Assembly (NCBI GenBank): GCA_045629945.1
Contig: JAZQSE010000006.1
Coordinates: forward strand, 1 to 60,340
DNA: 60,340 nucleotides
Reading direction: 5' to 3'
Origin: UBA1765 sp045629945
Lineage (GTDB): Bacteria > Fibrobacterota > Fibrobacteria > Fibrobacterales > Fibrobacteraceae
The notes under the pieces are model-generated. The model was given only the letters and a program-made list of their open reading frames with translations. It was not told the DNA's origin and did not search any database. Positions 8,084-17,310 of this stretch are shown one piece after another (positions within the stretch are counted from its first letter, which is position 1; each line of letters opens with the position of its first letter). Both the position numbers and the translations under genes were made by a program.

Positions 8084-9901
8084 CTAAGCGTTCAAACGAG
8101 CCTGAATCATATCGATGATTTCAGAAAGTTCCTTTGGCAACTTAGCACCAAACTTAGGATAGTGATTTTCCTTCACATCCTTGAGTTCAGCCTTCCAGCC
8201 TTCAACGTCAACGCTCAAGAGTTCCTTCATGTCTTCTTCAGAAACATCTGCAGGACGATCAATAGCGTCAACAGTTGGCATGTAACCAATTGGTGTTTCA
8301 ACAGCCTTACCTTGACCATCGCAACGTTCGCAAATCCACTTCAAGACGCGAGAGTTGTCACCGTAACCTGGCCACAACCACTTGCCTTCCTTAGTCTTAC
8401 GGAACCAGTTCACGAAGAAGATCTTAGGCATCTTGTCTGGGTTTGCTTGACCCATCTTGATCCAATGTGCGAAGTAGTCACCCATGTGGTAACCGCAGAA
8501 TGGAAGCATAGCAAATGGGTCACGACGGATTTGACCAACTTGGTCAGAAATAACAGCAGCTGTTACTTCAGAACCAACGATAGAACCCATGAATACACCG
8601 TGGTTCCAATTCAAGGACTGGTGAATGAGAGGAACGGTGCTTGGACGACGGCCACCGAAGAGGATTGCGTCAACTGGAACACCATTTGGATCTTCCCAAT
8701 CAGGAGCAATAGCTGGGCAGTTAGCAGCTGGAGCTGTGAAGCGGCTATTTGGGTGAGCAGCTTCTTTACCCTTTTCGCTCTTGCCATTTTCTGGATATGT
8801 CCAAGGATTACCCTTCCAATCGATGAGTTCACCCTTAGGAGCGTCATCCATACCTTCCCACCAAACAGTGCCGTCAGCTTCGAGAGCAACGTTTGTGAAA
8901 ATGGTATTCTTAGAAGCAGAATACATAGCGTTAGCGTTTGTCTTGTAGTTTGTACCAGGAGCAACGCCAAAGAAACCAGCTTCTGGGTTGATAGCATAGA
9001 GACGACCATCCTTACCAGGCTTCATCCATGCGATATCGTCACCGATGGTTTCAACTTTCCAACCTGGGATAGTTGGGATAAGCATAGCGAGGTTTGTTTT
9101 ACCGCAAGCAGATGGGAATGCTGCGCAAACATGCTTTACAACACCTTCTGGTGAAGTAATCTTCAAAATGAGCATGTGTTCAGCGAGCCAGCCTTCGTTA
9201 CGAGCAAGAGTGGTTGCAATACGGAGAGCAAAGCACTTCTTACCGAGAAGAGCGTTTCCACCGTAACCAGAACCATAGGACCAAATTGTCTTTTCTTCTG
9301 GGAACTGAGTGATGTATTTCTTTTCAATTGGAGCGCAAGGCCATACACCATTGTCAGATTCGCCATTTTCAAGTGGCTTACCAACAGAGTGCAAGCAAGG
9401 AATGAATTCACCGTCTTCGCCGAGAACGTCCAAAACCTTATTGCCAACGCGAGTCATAATCATCATGTTGAGAACAACGTATGCAGAATCAGTGATTTCT
9501 ACACCGATTTTTGCAATGTCAGAACCAACTGGACCCATGGAGAAAGGAATAACGTACATGGTACGGCCATGCATACAACCCTTATAAAGAGCCTTCATTT
9601 CTTCTTTGAGTTCAGCAGGTGCACGCCAGTTGTTTGTAGGACCAGCATCTTCTTCGTTTACAGAAGAAATAAAAGTACGGCCTTCTACGCGAGCAACGTC
9701 AGATGCATCAGAACGGAAAAGATAACAGCCAGGAAGTTTTTCCTGATTCAATTTTGTAGCCATGCCACATTCGACCTGTTCGGCCATGAGCTTGTCATAT
9801 TGAGCTTGGGAACCGTCACAAAGAACGACATCCTTTGGCTCTACCATAGCCTTGATTTCTTCAATCCAGGCATTGAGCTTTGCGTGTTTTGTCAGGGACA
9901 T
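8084..9901 (-). CDS. pckG: phosphoenolpyruvate carboxykinase (GTP)
   Basis: 605 aa, standard length for the GTP-dependent class. It interconverts oxaloacetate and PEP plus CO2; in succinate-producing anaerobes it normally runs toward oxaloacetate, conserving energy as GTP. Motifs: FPSACGKTN (P-loop with reactive Cys, about residues 265-273), GDDIAWM (metal site), NPEAGFFGVAPG, and FGGRRPSTVPL. The start is fixed by GAAGGAGATGAA in front of the ATG. The codon choice is biased and the gene is well ordered, consistent with high expression. An 18-of-20 palindrome lies about 40 bp upstream. A 330-codon open frame runs antisense inside it, but that is a shadow of its codon bias. Confidence 0.98.
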   Translation of the reverse strand: MSLTKHAKLNAWIEEIKAMVEPKDVVLCDGSQAQYDKLMAEQVECGMATKLNQEKLPGCYLFRSDASDVARVEGRTFISSVNEEDAGPTNNWRAPAELKEEMKALYKGCMHGRTMYVIPFSMGPVGSDIAKIGVEITDSAYVVLNMMIMTRVGNKVLDVLGEDGEFIPCLHSVGKPLENGESDNGVWPCAPIEKKYITQFPEEKTIWSYGSGYGGNALLGKKCFALRIATTLARNEGWLAEHMLILKITSPEGVVKHVCAAFPSACGKTNLAMLIPTIPGWKVETIGDDIAWMKPGKDGRLYAINPEAGFFGVAPGTNYKTNANAMYSASKNTIFTNVALEADGTVWWEGMDDAPKGELIDWKGNPWTYPENGKSEKGKEAAHPNSRFTAPAANCPAIAPDWEDPNGVPVDAILFGGRRPSTVPLIHQSLNWNHGVFMGSIVGSEVTAAVISDQVGQIRRDPFAMLPFCGYHMGDYFAHWIKMGQANPDKMPKIFFVNWFRKTKEGKWLWPGYGDNSRVLKWICERCDGQGKAVETPIGYMPTVDAIDRPADVSEEDMKELLSVDVEGWKAELKDVKENHYPKFGAKLPKELSEIIDMIQARLNA

Positions 9902-9939
9902 TTCATCTCCTTCAAAAGGTTTAAGTGTTCACTTCGAAT

Positions 9940-9959
9940 AATTTCGAACGTTTGAAATT
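9940..9959. promoter_or_regulatory. palindrome upstream of pckG, possible operator
   Basis: AATTTCGAACGTTTGAAATT matches its reverse complement at 18 of 20 positions. It sits about 40 bp upstream of the pckG start codon in an AT-rich, geneless stretch between divergent pckG and glgC. Its position and symmetry fit a dimeric regulator site; no regulator can be named. Confidence 0.4.
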
Positions 9960-10127
9960 TAAAAAAATATTGTCTATTAGATACAACGTAATAAAGAAAA
10001 AAACGCTTTTTTATGGTGTTTTAAAGATTCCGAGAAATAAAAATATTTTTTTCTTTTTAATAAAAATCTGCCTTTTTTCCTAAAATAAAGGTAAATTAGG
10101 CAAGAACACTTTTTAATTGAGGTCCTT

Positions 10128-11375
10128 ATGAGTTGGTCCTATCGGGAACACCAGAAAAACGTTTTGTGTATGATTATGGCAGGCGGGCAAGGAAGCCGCT
10201 TACAACCTCTCACTAGAGACAGAGCTAAGCCGGCCGTTCACTTTGGTGGCACTTATCGTATTATAGACTTTGTTTTAAACAATTTTATAAACTCAGGCAT
10301 TTTTAAAGTTAAAGTCCTTACCCAATTTAAGTCAGATTCTTTAAACAAGCATATTTCTGCTGCCTGGAATTTAAACGCAAGCCTTGACCAGTATGTGGAT
10401 CTTGTTCCTGCTCAGATGCGCACCGGTGATGACTGGTATCGCGGAACAGCAGATGCTATTTTCCAGAATATCAACCTGATTACCGATGAACGCCCAGATC
10501 TCGTCGCTATTTTTGGTGGCGACCACATTTATAAAATGGATATCAATCAAATGATTGACTTCCACTTGAGTCGTGCGGCTCTCTTAACTATTGCTGCAAT
10601 CCCTGTTCCAGTTTCAGAAGCAAGCGAATTCGGTATTATTGAAGTGGATGCCGACAACCGCATGATTGGTTTTGAAGAAAAACCTAAAAATCCAAAAGAA
10701 ATGCCTGGTCGCCCAGGTTGGTGCCTTGCAAGCATGGGAAATTATATTTTCACAAGTAAATTCTTGGTACGTGAACTTTTAAAAGGCGCTACCAATGGTG
10801 CTACCGATTTTGGTAAACACATTATCCCTGCGCTTTACCCGGAATACCCTGTTTATGTTTATGATTTTAACACAAACATTGTCCGCGGTGAACAAGCAAG
10901 CACTAAAGGCTACTGGAAAGATGTTGGTACACTTGATGCTTTCTTTGAAGCAAATATGGACCTTTGTGCCGAAAATCCGCCATTTGATTTGTACAATAAT
11001 TACTGGCCAATCCGCACATTCAATTGGAACCAGCCTCCTGCACGTTTCGTTGCCTCAGAAGGTGAAAGCCATCAGGGAGCAGCCATTGATTCCATTGTTT
11101 CTGCAGGTTGTGTAATTTGTGGGGCTACCGTTGTCAAAAGCGTTTTAAGCCCAGCGGTTTCCATTCAAAAGGAAGCTCTTGTAGAGGAATCCATTTTGTT
11201 CCCTAATGTCACAATCGGGCCAGGTGCTAAAATTCGACGCGCCATTATTGAAAAAGGCCTTCACATTCCAGCTGGTTTCCAAATCGGCTACGATTTAGAA
11301 CGCGATAAAAAGCTGTTCCACGTAACAGAATCTGGAATTGTAGTTCTTGCAAAAGACACTGTTATAAAAACCTAA
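10128..11375 (+). CDS. glgC: glucose-1-phosphate adenylyltransferase
   Basis: 415 aa, usual GlgC length. It makes ADP-glucose from ATP and glucose-1-phosphate, the committed step of glycogen synthesis. The N-terminus has MAGGQGSRLQPLTRDRAKPA (nucleotide loop and the Arg/Lys effector region), then GGTYRIIDFVLNN, DWYRGTADAI, FGGDHIYKMD (metal Asp), FEEKP (sugar phosphate site), and a C-terminal left-handed beta-helix part (GCVICGATVVKSVLSP). The start ATG follows GAGG. Glycogen storage is well known in Fibrobacter. The gene is divergent from pckG and ends at a long bidirectional terminator. Confidence 0.97.
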   Translation: MSWSYREHQKNVLCMIMAGGQGSRLQPLTRDRAKPAVHFGGTYRIIDFVLNNFINSGIFKVKVLTQFKSDSLNKHISAAWNLNASLDQYVDLVPAQMRTGDDWYRGTADAIFQNINLITDERPDLVAIFGGDHIYKMDINQMIDFHLSRAALLTIAAIPVPVSEASEFGIIEVDADNRMIGFEEKPKNPKEMPGRPGWCLASMGNYIFTSKFLVRELLKGATNGATDFGKHIIPALYPEYPVYVYDFNTNIVRGEQASTKGYWKDVGTLDAFFEANMDLCAENPPFDLYNNYWPIRTFNWNQPPARFVASEGESHQGAAIDSIVSAGCVICGATVVKSVLSPAVSIQKEALVEESILFPNVTIGPGAKIRRAIIEKGLHIPAGFQIGYDLERDKKLFHVTESGIVVLAKDTVIKT

Positions 11376-11390
11376 CTTGAAAATTCAAAG

Positions 11391-11435
11391 AAAAAGAAGT
11401 AACTCGCCGGCTATGCCGGCGAGTTACTTCTTTTT
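11391..11435. terminator. bidirectional terminator between glgC and aminotransferase
   Basis: Perfect 21-bp arms (11391-11411 and 11415-11435) around a TAT loop; the core is CTCGCCGGC/GCCGGCGAG and the flanks are AAAAAGAAG/CTTCTTTTT. It serves both convergent genes. Confidence 0.95.
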
Positions 11436-11464
11436 CAATAACATTGAATCAAATTTACTCAAAA

Positions 11465-12622
11465 CTAAAACTCCCCAACCATTCCCTTTATCTTTTCTAC
11501 ACCTTCTTTAAATAAAGAAGGCTCTTGTAAAAGAGATACCACAATCCAACCATCTTCTTCAAAATCAAAGAAAAATCCTGGTTGCACAAGAACACGTTCT
11601 TTTTCAAGTAAATCTAAGGTGAATTTTTCATCATCTAGATTAAAATGGAGAGCGGCATACCACCCACCTGAAACTTGCGGAAAAATTTCCGGCGGAAATT
11701 CCTTGGTTAAAAAATCAAGATTTTCATTTAAGCGAAGCATCACCTGACCTTCGTAATCTAAAGAATCTTGAAGTAAGGGAATAGAAAGAGCCTGCGCCAT
11801 AGAAGAAACACTTAAATAAGCGTCGGCAACATATTCCATTGCGTCTCGGATTTTATGAGTTTCTGCATGAGTGTTATAAGCTATCCAGCCTAATTTTACT
11901 TCTGGCGAGCCCACTGTTTTGCTTAAACCATTTAACCAAAATACTGGAACATCAGAATTTTCAAAAAGGAAAGAACGTTTAATACTAGAATTAAAAATGT
12001 AATCGCCAAAGACTTCATCTACCACAAGAATCAAATTTCGCTCTTTACAAAAAGCGATTATTTCTTGCCATTCTTTTTCTGAAACACAATGTCCTGTCGG
12101 GTTATGCGGAGAAATAAGCAATAAAATTTTTGCATTTTCTGGTGCTGAAAGCAAAGAATCCGTATCAATGACAAAATTATTTTCTTTTGATTGCTTTAAA
12201 AAATAGGGGTAACAGGATAATTGTTCTAACATTGCCAAAGTATCTAAAAGCGGATACCCCGGAACAGGCGTTAATATGACATCTCCAGGGTTACAAAAGG
12301 TTTTAAACAAAATGGAATACGCTTCACTTGTACTACTTGTTAATAAAATTCTGTCTGTTGAAAAATCTCCAGCGCGATTTTTATAATACTTCATCACCGC
12401 TTCACGTGCTGAATTCCAACCAGCTGCTTCTGGATTCCATGTATCCCATTCTTTTTCAGAACAAATTACCGCCGTTTTTAAATCAGGGCAAATCCCTACT
12501 TTTATAGGCGAACTTACCGTTAAATCTAAAAACGAGTCAGCTCTTTTTAGTTCTTCTAACTTTTTAAAAAAAGGACTTGGCGACAAATCCTTAGGTAATC
12601 TTTCAGAGAGCAAATTTTTCAT
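11465..12622 (-). CDS. pyridoxal-phosphate aminotransferase, class I/II
   Basis: 385 aa from the chosen start. Motifs: SSTSEAYSILFKTF (PLP phosphate region), PGYPLLDTL, SPHNPTGHCVS (Asn that contacts PLP), DEVFGDYIF (Asp/Tyr), and NGLSKTVGSPEVKLGWIA with the Schiff-base Lys. It belongs to the aspartate/alanine aminotransferase fold; the substrate cannot be fixed from sequence alone. The open frame runs 32 codons further upstream into a Cys-rich stretch, but the ATG at 12622 is preferred: it overlaps the stop of the 64-aa gene (ATGA) and an AAGG site precedes it, and the protein then aligns with normal family N-termini. Confidence 0.9.
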   Translation of the reverse strand: MKNLLSERLPKDLSPSPFFKKLEELKRADSFLDLTVSSPIKVGICPDLKTAVICSEKEWDTWNPEAAGWNSAREAVMKYYKNRAGDFSTDRILLTSSTSEAYSILFKTFCNPGDVILTPVPGYPLLDTLAMLEQLSCYPYFLKQSKENNFVIDTDSLLSAPENAKILLLISPHNPTGHCVSEKEWQEIIAFCKERNLILVVDEVFGDYIFNSSIKRSFLFENSDVPVFWLNGLSKTVGSPEVKLGWIAYNTHAETHKIRDAMEYVADAYLSVSSMAQALSIPLLQDSLDYEGQVMLRLNENLDFLTKEFPPEIFPQVSGGWYAALHFNLDDEKFTLDLLEKERVLVQPGFFFDFEEDGWIVVSLLQEPSLFKEGVEKIKGMVGEF

Positions 12623-12813
12623 TGCCTTTTTGCCTTCATTTTTAAAACAATCAAAGAGGCTATTGCAATGCCTGCAGGCACAAAAATGGCAATCACAAGC
12701 AAAAGTATTTTTTGCCATTTTTTAAGATTTCGTATTTTAGAACGAAAATTATGGTATTCTCCTTTCAGAGAATCTGCTTTTGCCTTTATTTGTTTAAAAT
12801 CAAATGTCGCCAT
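12619..12813 (-). CDS. small single-span membrane protein
   Basis: 64 aa. A basic, helical N-terminal half (FKQIKAKADSLKGEY, then KIRNLKKWQK) is followed by one hydrophobic helix (about residues 37-57, LLLVIAIFVPAGIAIASLIVL) and a short basic tail. AAGGCAAT lies just before its ATG, and its TGA overlaps the aminotransferase ATG, which argues that it is a real, translated gene. No family is recognised. It lies 18 bp after citrate synthase on the same strand, so all three may be cotranscribed. Confidence 0.65.
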   Translation of the reverse strand: MATFDFKQIKAKADSLKGEYHNFRSKIRNLKKWQKILLLVIAIFVPAGIAIASLIVLKMKAKRQ

Positions 12814-12831
12814 ATTGCCTTAAAATAGCAA

Positions 12832-14109
12832 TTAACGCTCGTCTAAAGGAATATAAGAACGCAAATTTTCTCCTGTATAAATTTGTCTTGGGCGATAAAT
12901 GCGTTGCTTTGGATTTTCAGAAATTTCTTTCCAATGAGCAATCCAGCCAGGCATACGCCCTATAGCAAACATTACCGTGAACATATTTAATGGGATTCCG
13001 ATATTTCTGAGAATTAATCCAGAATAAAAGTCCACATTCGGGTACAATTTTCTTTCAATAAAATATTCGTCCCGCAAAGCACATTCTTCTAGTTCCTGAG
13101 CTATGTCTAAAAGTGGGTCTGTTTTGCCAGAAACTTTTAACATTTTCTGGAGTGCTTTTTGTAAAATTTTTGAACGAGGATCAAAATTTTTATAGACTCT
13201 ATGCCCAAAGCCCATTAATTTTAAACCAGGCTCTTTACGCTTGACTTTGTCAACAAAATCCTTTACACTAATCCCGGATTCTTGGATTTTTAAAAGCATT
13301 TCTACAACAGCTTGGTTTGCTCCGCCATGCAGTTTACCCCAAAGAGCGCAAACCCCCGCGGCACAACTTGCATACATATTGGCACCACTTGAAGCCACTA
13401 AACGAACTGTACTTGTAGAACAATTCTGCTCATGGTCTGCATGTAAAATCCAAAATTTATTTAACGCTTGAGTAGCTTCCGGAGTCGCTTCAAAAAGTTT
13501 ATACGGTTGGCTAAACATCATGTGCAAAAAGTTATTTGCATAAAGCCTATCTGGCGACGGGTACATCATAGGCTGGCCAACACTCATGCGATAAGCCGCA
13601 GCAGCAACCGTACGCACCTGTGAAATAAGCCTTGCTGCATTAATGTCAAAATGAGAAACATCTTCATCTAAAAAATGTTCTGGGTCATAACAACCAAGCG
13701 TATTTATCATCGCTGAAAGAATAGCCATTGGGTGGGCTTTTCGCGGGAACCCTTCGTAATGCTTTCTGTAATCTTCATCTAACATTTCATGAGCAGTCAA
13801 TAAATCAGAAAAACGATCATATTCTTCTCTATTTGGCAAATGCCCATAAATTACAAGATAAGCGGTTTCAATAAAAGAACTTTTTTCAGCCAGTTCTTCT
13901 ATGGAATAACCTCTGTAACGAAGAATTCCATTGGCTCCGTCGATGTAAGTAATTGCAGAACGACAACTCCCTGTATTTCCAAAAGAATCGTCTAATGTGA
14001 TGTAACCGCTTTCAGATCTCAATTTAGAGATATCAATTGCTTTTTCATTTTCTGAACCAGTAATTTCTGGAAAATCCAAAAATTTTCCATTTACTTCCAT
14101 ACGAGCCAT
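12832..14109 (-). CDS. gltA: citrate synthase
   Basis: 425 aa, type II (hexameric, NADH-sensitive class) length. It condenses acetyl-CoA and oxaloacetate to citrate. The catalytic residues are present: His in KLHGGANQA, His in GFGHRVYKNFDPR, and Asp in PNVDFYSGL; the LHADHEQNCSTSTVRL segment is also conserved. The N-terminal domain (residues 1-60, GSCRSAITYIDGANGILRYRGYSIEEL) is typical of GltA. GGAGG precedes the ATG. In an anaerobe it most likely feeds 2-oxoglutarate and glutamate synthesis rather than a full cycle (inference). Confidence 0.97.
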   Translation of the reverse strand: MARMEVNGKFLDFPEITGSENEKAIDISKLRSESGYITLDDSFGNTGSCRSAITYIDGANGILRYRGYSIEELAEKSSFIETAYLVIYGHLPNREEYDRFSDLLTAHEMLDEDYRKHYEGFPRKAHPMAILSAMINTLGCYDPEHFLDEDVSHFDINAARLISQVRTVAAAAYRMSVGQPMMYPSPDRLYANNFLHMMFSQPYKLFEATPEATQALNKFWILHADHEQNCSTSTVRLVASSGANMYASCAAGVCALWGKLHGGANQAVVEMLLKIQESGISVKDFVDKVKRKEPGLKLMGFGHRVYKNFDPRSKILQKALQKMLKVSGKTDPLLDIAQELEECALRDEYFIERKLYPNVDFYSGLILRNIGIPLNMFTVMFAIGRMPGWIAHWKEISENPKQRIYRPRQIYTGENLRSYIPLDER

Positions 14110-14140
14110 AAAACCTCCGATATTTTTGCAAGCACTCCGT

Positions 14141-14157
14141 TTCTCGTTTTGCGAGAA
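14141..14157. promoter_or_regulatory. short palindrome upstream of gltA
   Basis: TTCTCG (14141-14146), TTTTG spacer, CGAGAA (14152-14157), about 32 bp before the gltA ATG. It could be an operator or a 5'UTR hairpin. The remaining intergenic stretch to 14401 is AT-rich and shows only a 9-codon frame (ATG 14349) with no supported role. Confidence 0.3.
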
Positions 14158-14401
14158 TAAAAACTGTTCTTTTTAAAGATAATAGACTTGTCAAGGATTA
14201 TAAAAGAATGTTTTAAAAAATGACTTTAAACAAACTTTCCCTTGTATAAAAAACAAAAAACGCAAAACTTTTTCTTCTTTTTCTTTTAAAAAGAAATGTT
14301 CATTCATTAATTTTTATCTTTGCACTTGGTAAACAAAGGGTCTGAAAAATGCGACTACTGGTTGCAGTCCGTTTTTAAGATTTCCAAAAGCAAGGATTAT
14401 T

Positions 14402-15886
14402 ATGTTAAAGATCGGGTTTGATAACGACAAATACATTAAAATGCAATCCGAAAAAATTGAAGAACGAATTGCTCAATTCGGAGGCAAACTCTATCTGGAA
14501 TTTGGTGGGAAAATTTTTGATGATTTTCATGCTTCTCGTGTTCTCCCAAAATTTGAACCCGATAGCAAAATCAGAATGCTTGAAAAATTAAAAGATGATG
14601 CCGAAGTTATTATTGCTATCAACTCTGGAGATATTGAAAAAAACAAAGTTCGTGGCGATTTAGGCATTACTTACGATATGGATCTTTTGCGCCTTATCGA
14701 TGCTTTTTCTGGCTATGGTATTTATGTAAGCAGTGTTATACTGACTCAGTTTGAAGGCCAGTCCCGAGCACTCGCTTACCAGAAAAAACTTGAAAAATTA
14801 GGCCTTAAAGTCTATAAACATTACCATATTGAAGGCTATCCTTCTAATATTCCACTTATTGTCAGCGACGAAGGCTATGGTAAAAACGATTATGTTGAAA
14901 CCACCCGCCCACTTGTTGTCGTAACAGCTCCGGGCCCCGGCAGTGGAAAAATGGCTGTTTGTCTTTCTCAACTTTACCACGAAAACAAACGCGGTATCAA
15001 AGCCGGCTATGCCAAATTTGAAACATTCCCTATTTGGAACATTCCATTAAAACACCCAGTAAACTTAGCCTACGAAGCGGCTACTGCTGATTTGAATGAC
15101 GTCAATATGATTGACCCGTTCCATTTGGAAGCTTATGGAAAAACAACTATCAATTACAATCGTGATGTTGAAATTTTCCCTGTTTTAAACACCATTTTCC
15201 AAAAAATTATGGGAGAATCGCCCTACAAATCTCCGACAGATATGGGCGTAAACATGGTGGGTAATTGTATTGTTGACGACGAAGCTGTTTGTGCGGCAGC
15301 AAGAGCAGAAATTATTCGCCGTTATTACCACGCTTTATGCCAGGTTCGTAAAGGAAACGCAGAACCAGAACAAGTTTACAAACTAGAACTTTTGATGGAA
15401 CAAGCTCATGTGAGCATAAAAGACCGTCCCGTTGCTGCGGCAGCTGTTGAAAAAGCTCAAGAAACTGGCGGTCCGGCTGTAGCTATTGAACTTATGGACG
15501 GAACAATTGTTACGGGAAAAACAACCTCTTTACTTGGGGCTTCTGCTGTAATGCTTTTAAACGCCCTTAAACACTTGGCTAAACTTCCAGATATTAGGCT
15601 TTTATCCCCAATGATAATTGAACCTATCCAGAATTTGAAAACCAAACATTTAGGCCACACAAACCCCAGACTACATACTGATGAAGTTCTTGTAGCATTG
15701 TCTATTTGCGCATTAACTGATTATAATGCTAAAATAGCTATGGAACAATTGGCTAACCTTCGCGGTTGTGAAGTGCATTCAAGCGTTCTTTTGTCGCAAG
15801 TCGATATAGATGTTTTCAGACGTCTCGGTGTAAACCTCACCAGTGAGCCAAATTACCAGACAAAAAAACTCTACCACAGGGAATAA
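14402..15886 (+). CDS. DUF1846 (UPF0371) family protein
   Basis: 494 aa. The opening (IGFDNDKYIKMQSEKIEERI...GKLYLEFGGKIFDDFHASRVLPGF-like), the segment VVTAPGPGSGKMAVCLSQLYHE (split GPGSGKMA, P-loop-like) near residue 180, and NPVNLAYEAATADL-type motif (KHPVNLAYEAATADLND) match the DUF1846 family, found in Firmicutes, Bacteroidetes and others. The GPGSGK sequence suggests nucleotide or phosphate binding, but no function is established. Full family length. ATG at 14402 follows AAGG. It may be cotranscribed with the GerW-like gene 76 bp downstream. Confidence 0.88.
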   Translation: MLKIGFDNDKYIKMQSEKIEERIAQFGGKLYLEFGGKIFDDFHASRVLPKFEPDSKIRMLEKLKDDAEVIIAINSGDIEKNKVRGDLGITYDMDLLRLIDAFSGYGIYVSSVILTQFEGQSRALAYQKKLEKLGLKVYKHYHIEGYPSNIPLIVSDEGYGKNDYVETTRPLVVVTAPGPGSGKMAVCLSQLYHENKRGIKAGYAKFETFPIWNIPLKHPVNLAYEAATADLNDVNMIDPFHLEAYGKTTINYNRDVEIFPVLNTIFQKIMGESPYKSPTDMGVNMVGNCIVDDEAVCAAARAEIIRRYYHALCQVRKGNAEPEQVYKLELLMEQAHVSIKDRPVAAAAVEKAQETGGPAVAIELMDGTIVTGKTTSLLGASAVMLLNALKHLAKLPDIRLLSPMIIEPIQNLKTKHLGHTNPRLHTDEVLVALSICALTDYNAKIAMEQLANLRGCEVHSSVLLSQVDIDVFRRLGVNLTSEPNYQTKKLYHRE

Positions 15887-15962
15887 GGTGGTTTACATTT
15901 TTCATTGAAAACTTCTAGAAAAAATCTTTTCTCTTTTCTTAAAAGTTTTTTATATTAAAAAT

Positions 15963-16295
15963 ATGGCTATAGAAAATCTTGCAGAAACTTTACTTGAAAA
16001 AATCAAGCTTATTACTCAAGCCGAAACGGTTATTGGTAAACCTATCCAAGCCGGAGAAACAACCATTGTTCCTGTGAACCGCATTTCTGTTGGTTTTGGA
16101 ATTGGTGGCCACACAGGCAAAGGTGAAACTTCAGCCTCTGGCGGTGGCGCTTCCGTAGAACCTGTCGCGTTCCTTTCTATTCATAACGGCGATGTCCGCA
16201 TTTTACCTGTCACTAAAGATTCTTCTGTAATGTCTAAAGTAATGGATCTTGTGCCAGACGTTGTTTCAAAATTTCAAAAACACAGTGAGAATTAA
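15963..16295 (+). CDS. GerW/YtfJ-like family protein
   Basis: 110 aa. The sequence TVIGKPIQAGETTIVPVNRISVGFG (read as GKPIQAGETTIVPV and RISVGFGIGG), GGGASVEPVAFL and DVRILPV is the pattern of the PF09579 family, named for the Bacillus spore protein YtfJ/GerW. The gene occurs in many non-spore-formers, where the role is unknown; the organism suggested here does not make spores. No signal peptide. A strong terminator overlaps its downstream end. No clear ribosome binding site before the ATG at 15963. Confidence 0.85.
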   Translation: MAIENLAETLLEKIKLITQAETVIGKPIQAGETTIVPVNRISVGFGIGGHTGKGETSASGGGASVEPVAFLSIHNGDVRILPVTKDSSVMSKVMDLVPDVVSKFQKHSEN

Positions 16296-16301
16296 CTTTT
16301 T

Positions 16302-16325
16302 AAAACGCTCTTTACCGAGCGTTTT
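16302..16325. terminator. bidirectional terminator
   Basis: AAAACGCTC (16302-16310), TTTACC, GAGCGTTTT (16317-16325); serves the convergent GerW-like and histidine phosphatase genes and overlaps the stop of the latter. Confidence 0.9.
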
Positions 16326-17088
16326 ATTTTAACACCCCAGATTCTAAACCTCTGACAGGTTCAAGTCGCATTTTTCCATCTGGTGATACGATAATAGCAA
16401 TACCAGCCAAATAGTTTATCCATTTGCCATTTTGCCAATGACGCAAATCTATTTTTTTGTCAGTTGCAAAAACTGTCATACCAATAACAAAGAAATCATG
16501 GGAAATCAAAACATTTAAACGTTTCATATCAGGCAAATGCGCTCTTAAAGAATCCAACCATTCTTCGCTTCTTGTTTTCAAATCATAAAAAGCTTCATCA
16601 TAGCCCCCTTCATAAGCCCATTTTGAAACCAGTTCCCAAGAGCGCCCTATTTCTTCAACTTTTGAAGGGTTCTTTTCATACCAATCGCCAGATAAAATAT
16701 CCCAAGTTTCTCGTTTATAATTTTTTTCTTCTCGCCCAAGAGCAATATTTTCACAAGTTTGTTGAGTTCTTGCTATGCCAGAAGAAGCATAAAAAAACTC
16801 TTCTTCTGTTTTTATTTTTTCACCAACTTCTTTTGATTGCAACAAGCCCCTTTCTGTTAAAAGCCCTGCTGGCGAATAGTCTTTTCCGCGTTCTCCATGG
16901 CGAAGTAAAAACACCACTTTTTCTGAATCACTCACACTTGCAAAAACTTTATCAATTGAATTAAAATCAACATGAGTCAAAGAATTTTCTGTGATATTTA
17001 TTTTTTCTGAGACATTTTTATTTTCTTGACAGGCATAAAAAGACATAAACAAACCCACCATTGAAATCATTGTTAAAAAGCGTTTCAC
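16324..17088 (-). CDS. histidine phosphatase family lipoprotein/exported protein
   Basis: 254 aa. The motif VVFLLRHGERG has the phosphohistidine RHG core, followed by TERGLLQSKEVGEKI, SSGIARTQQTCENIA (second Arg) and LISHDFFVIGMTVFA (second His): a phosphoglycerate-mutase-like phosphatase fold. Its substrate is unknown. The N-terminus is a signal peptide ending in SFYAC, a loose lipobox. The frame is open to an ATG at 17118, but GTG at 17088 is preferred because AAAGGAG sits 5 bp before it and the product then starts VKRFLTM, a normal signal peptide. Confidence 0.82.
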   Translation of the reverse strand: MKRFLTMISMVGLFMSFYACQENKNVSEKINITENSLTHVDFNSIDKVFASVSDSEKVVFLLRHGERGKDYSPAGLLTERGLLQSKEVGEKIKTEEEFFYASSGIARTQQTCENIALGREEKNYKRETWDILSGDWYEKNPSKVEEIGRSWELVSKWAYEGGYDEAFYDLKTRSEEWLDSLRAHLPDMKRLNVLISHDFFVIGMTVFATDKKIDLRHWQNGKWINYLAGIAIIVSPDGKMRLEPVRGLESGVLK

Positions 17089-17310
17089 AAGAACTCCTTT
17101 CGATAGGAAAACTTTCAAAATTCTTTCAAAAATTTATAAAAATGAATGAAATTTATACGCATTTTTTATTTCTGACAAGTAGAATAAGAACTCTATCCCA
17201 AACACCATAAAAATCATCTAAAAAGCCAAAAAAAATAAGCAGACAAAACCATTAAAATTTCTACTTTTTAACCCGTTAAACAAAATTTCCTTGTCCTTTA
17301 AGGAGTTTAT

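Noticed and set aside
8162..9154. 330-codon open frame antisense to pckG
   Set aside because: It mirrors the codon bias of pckG, has no family features or start signal, and pckG is certain.
14349..14378. Nine-codon leader peptide before the DUF1846 gene
   Set aside because: No repeated regulatory codons, no attenuator-like alternative stems and no clear ribosome binding site.
17119..17310. Purine riboswitch upstream of purF
   Set aside because: The AT-rich gap lacks the conserved three-stem junction sequence of the purine or PRPP riboswitch classes.
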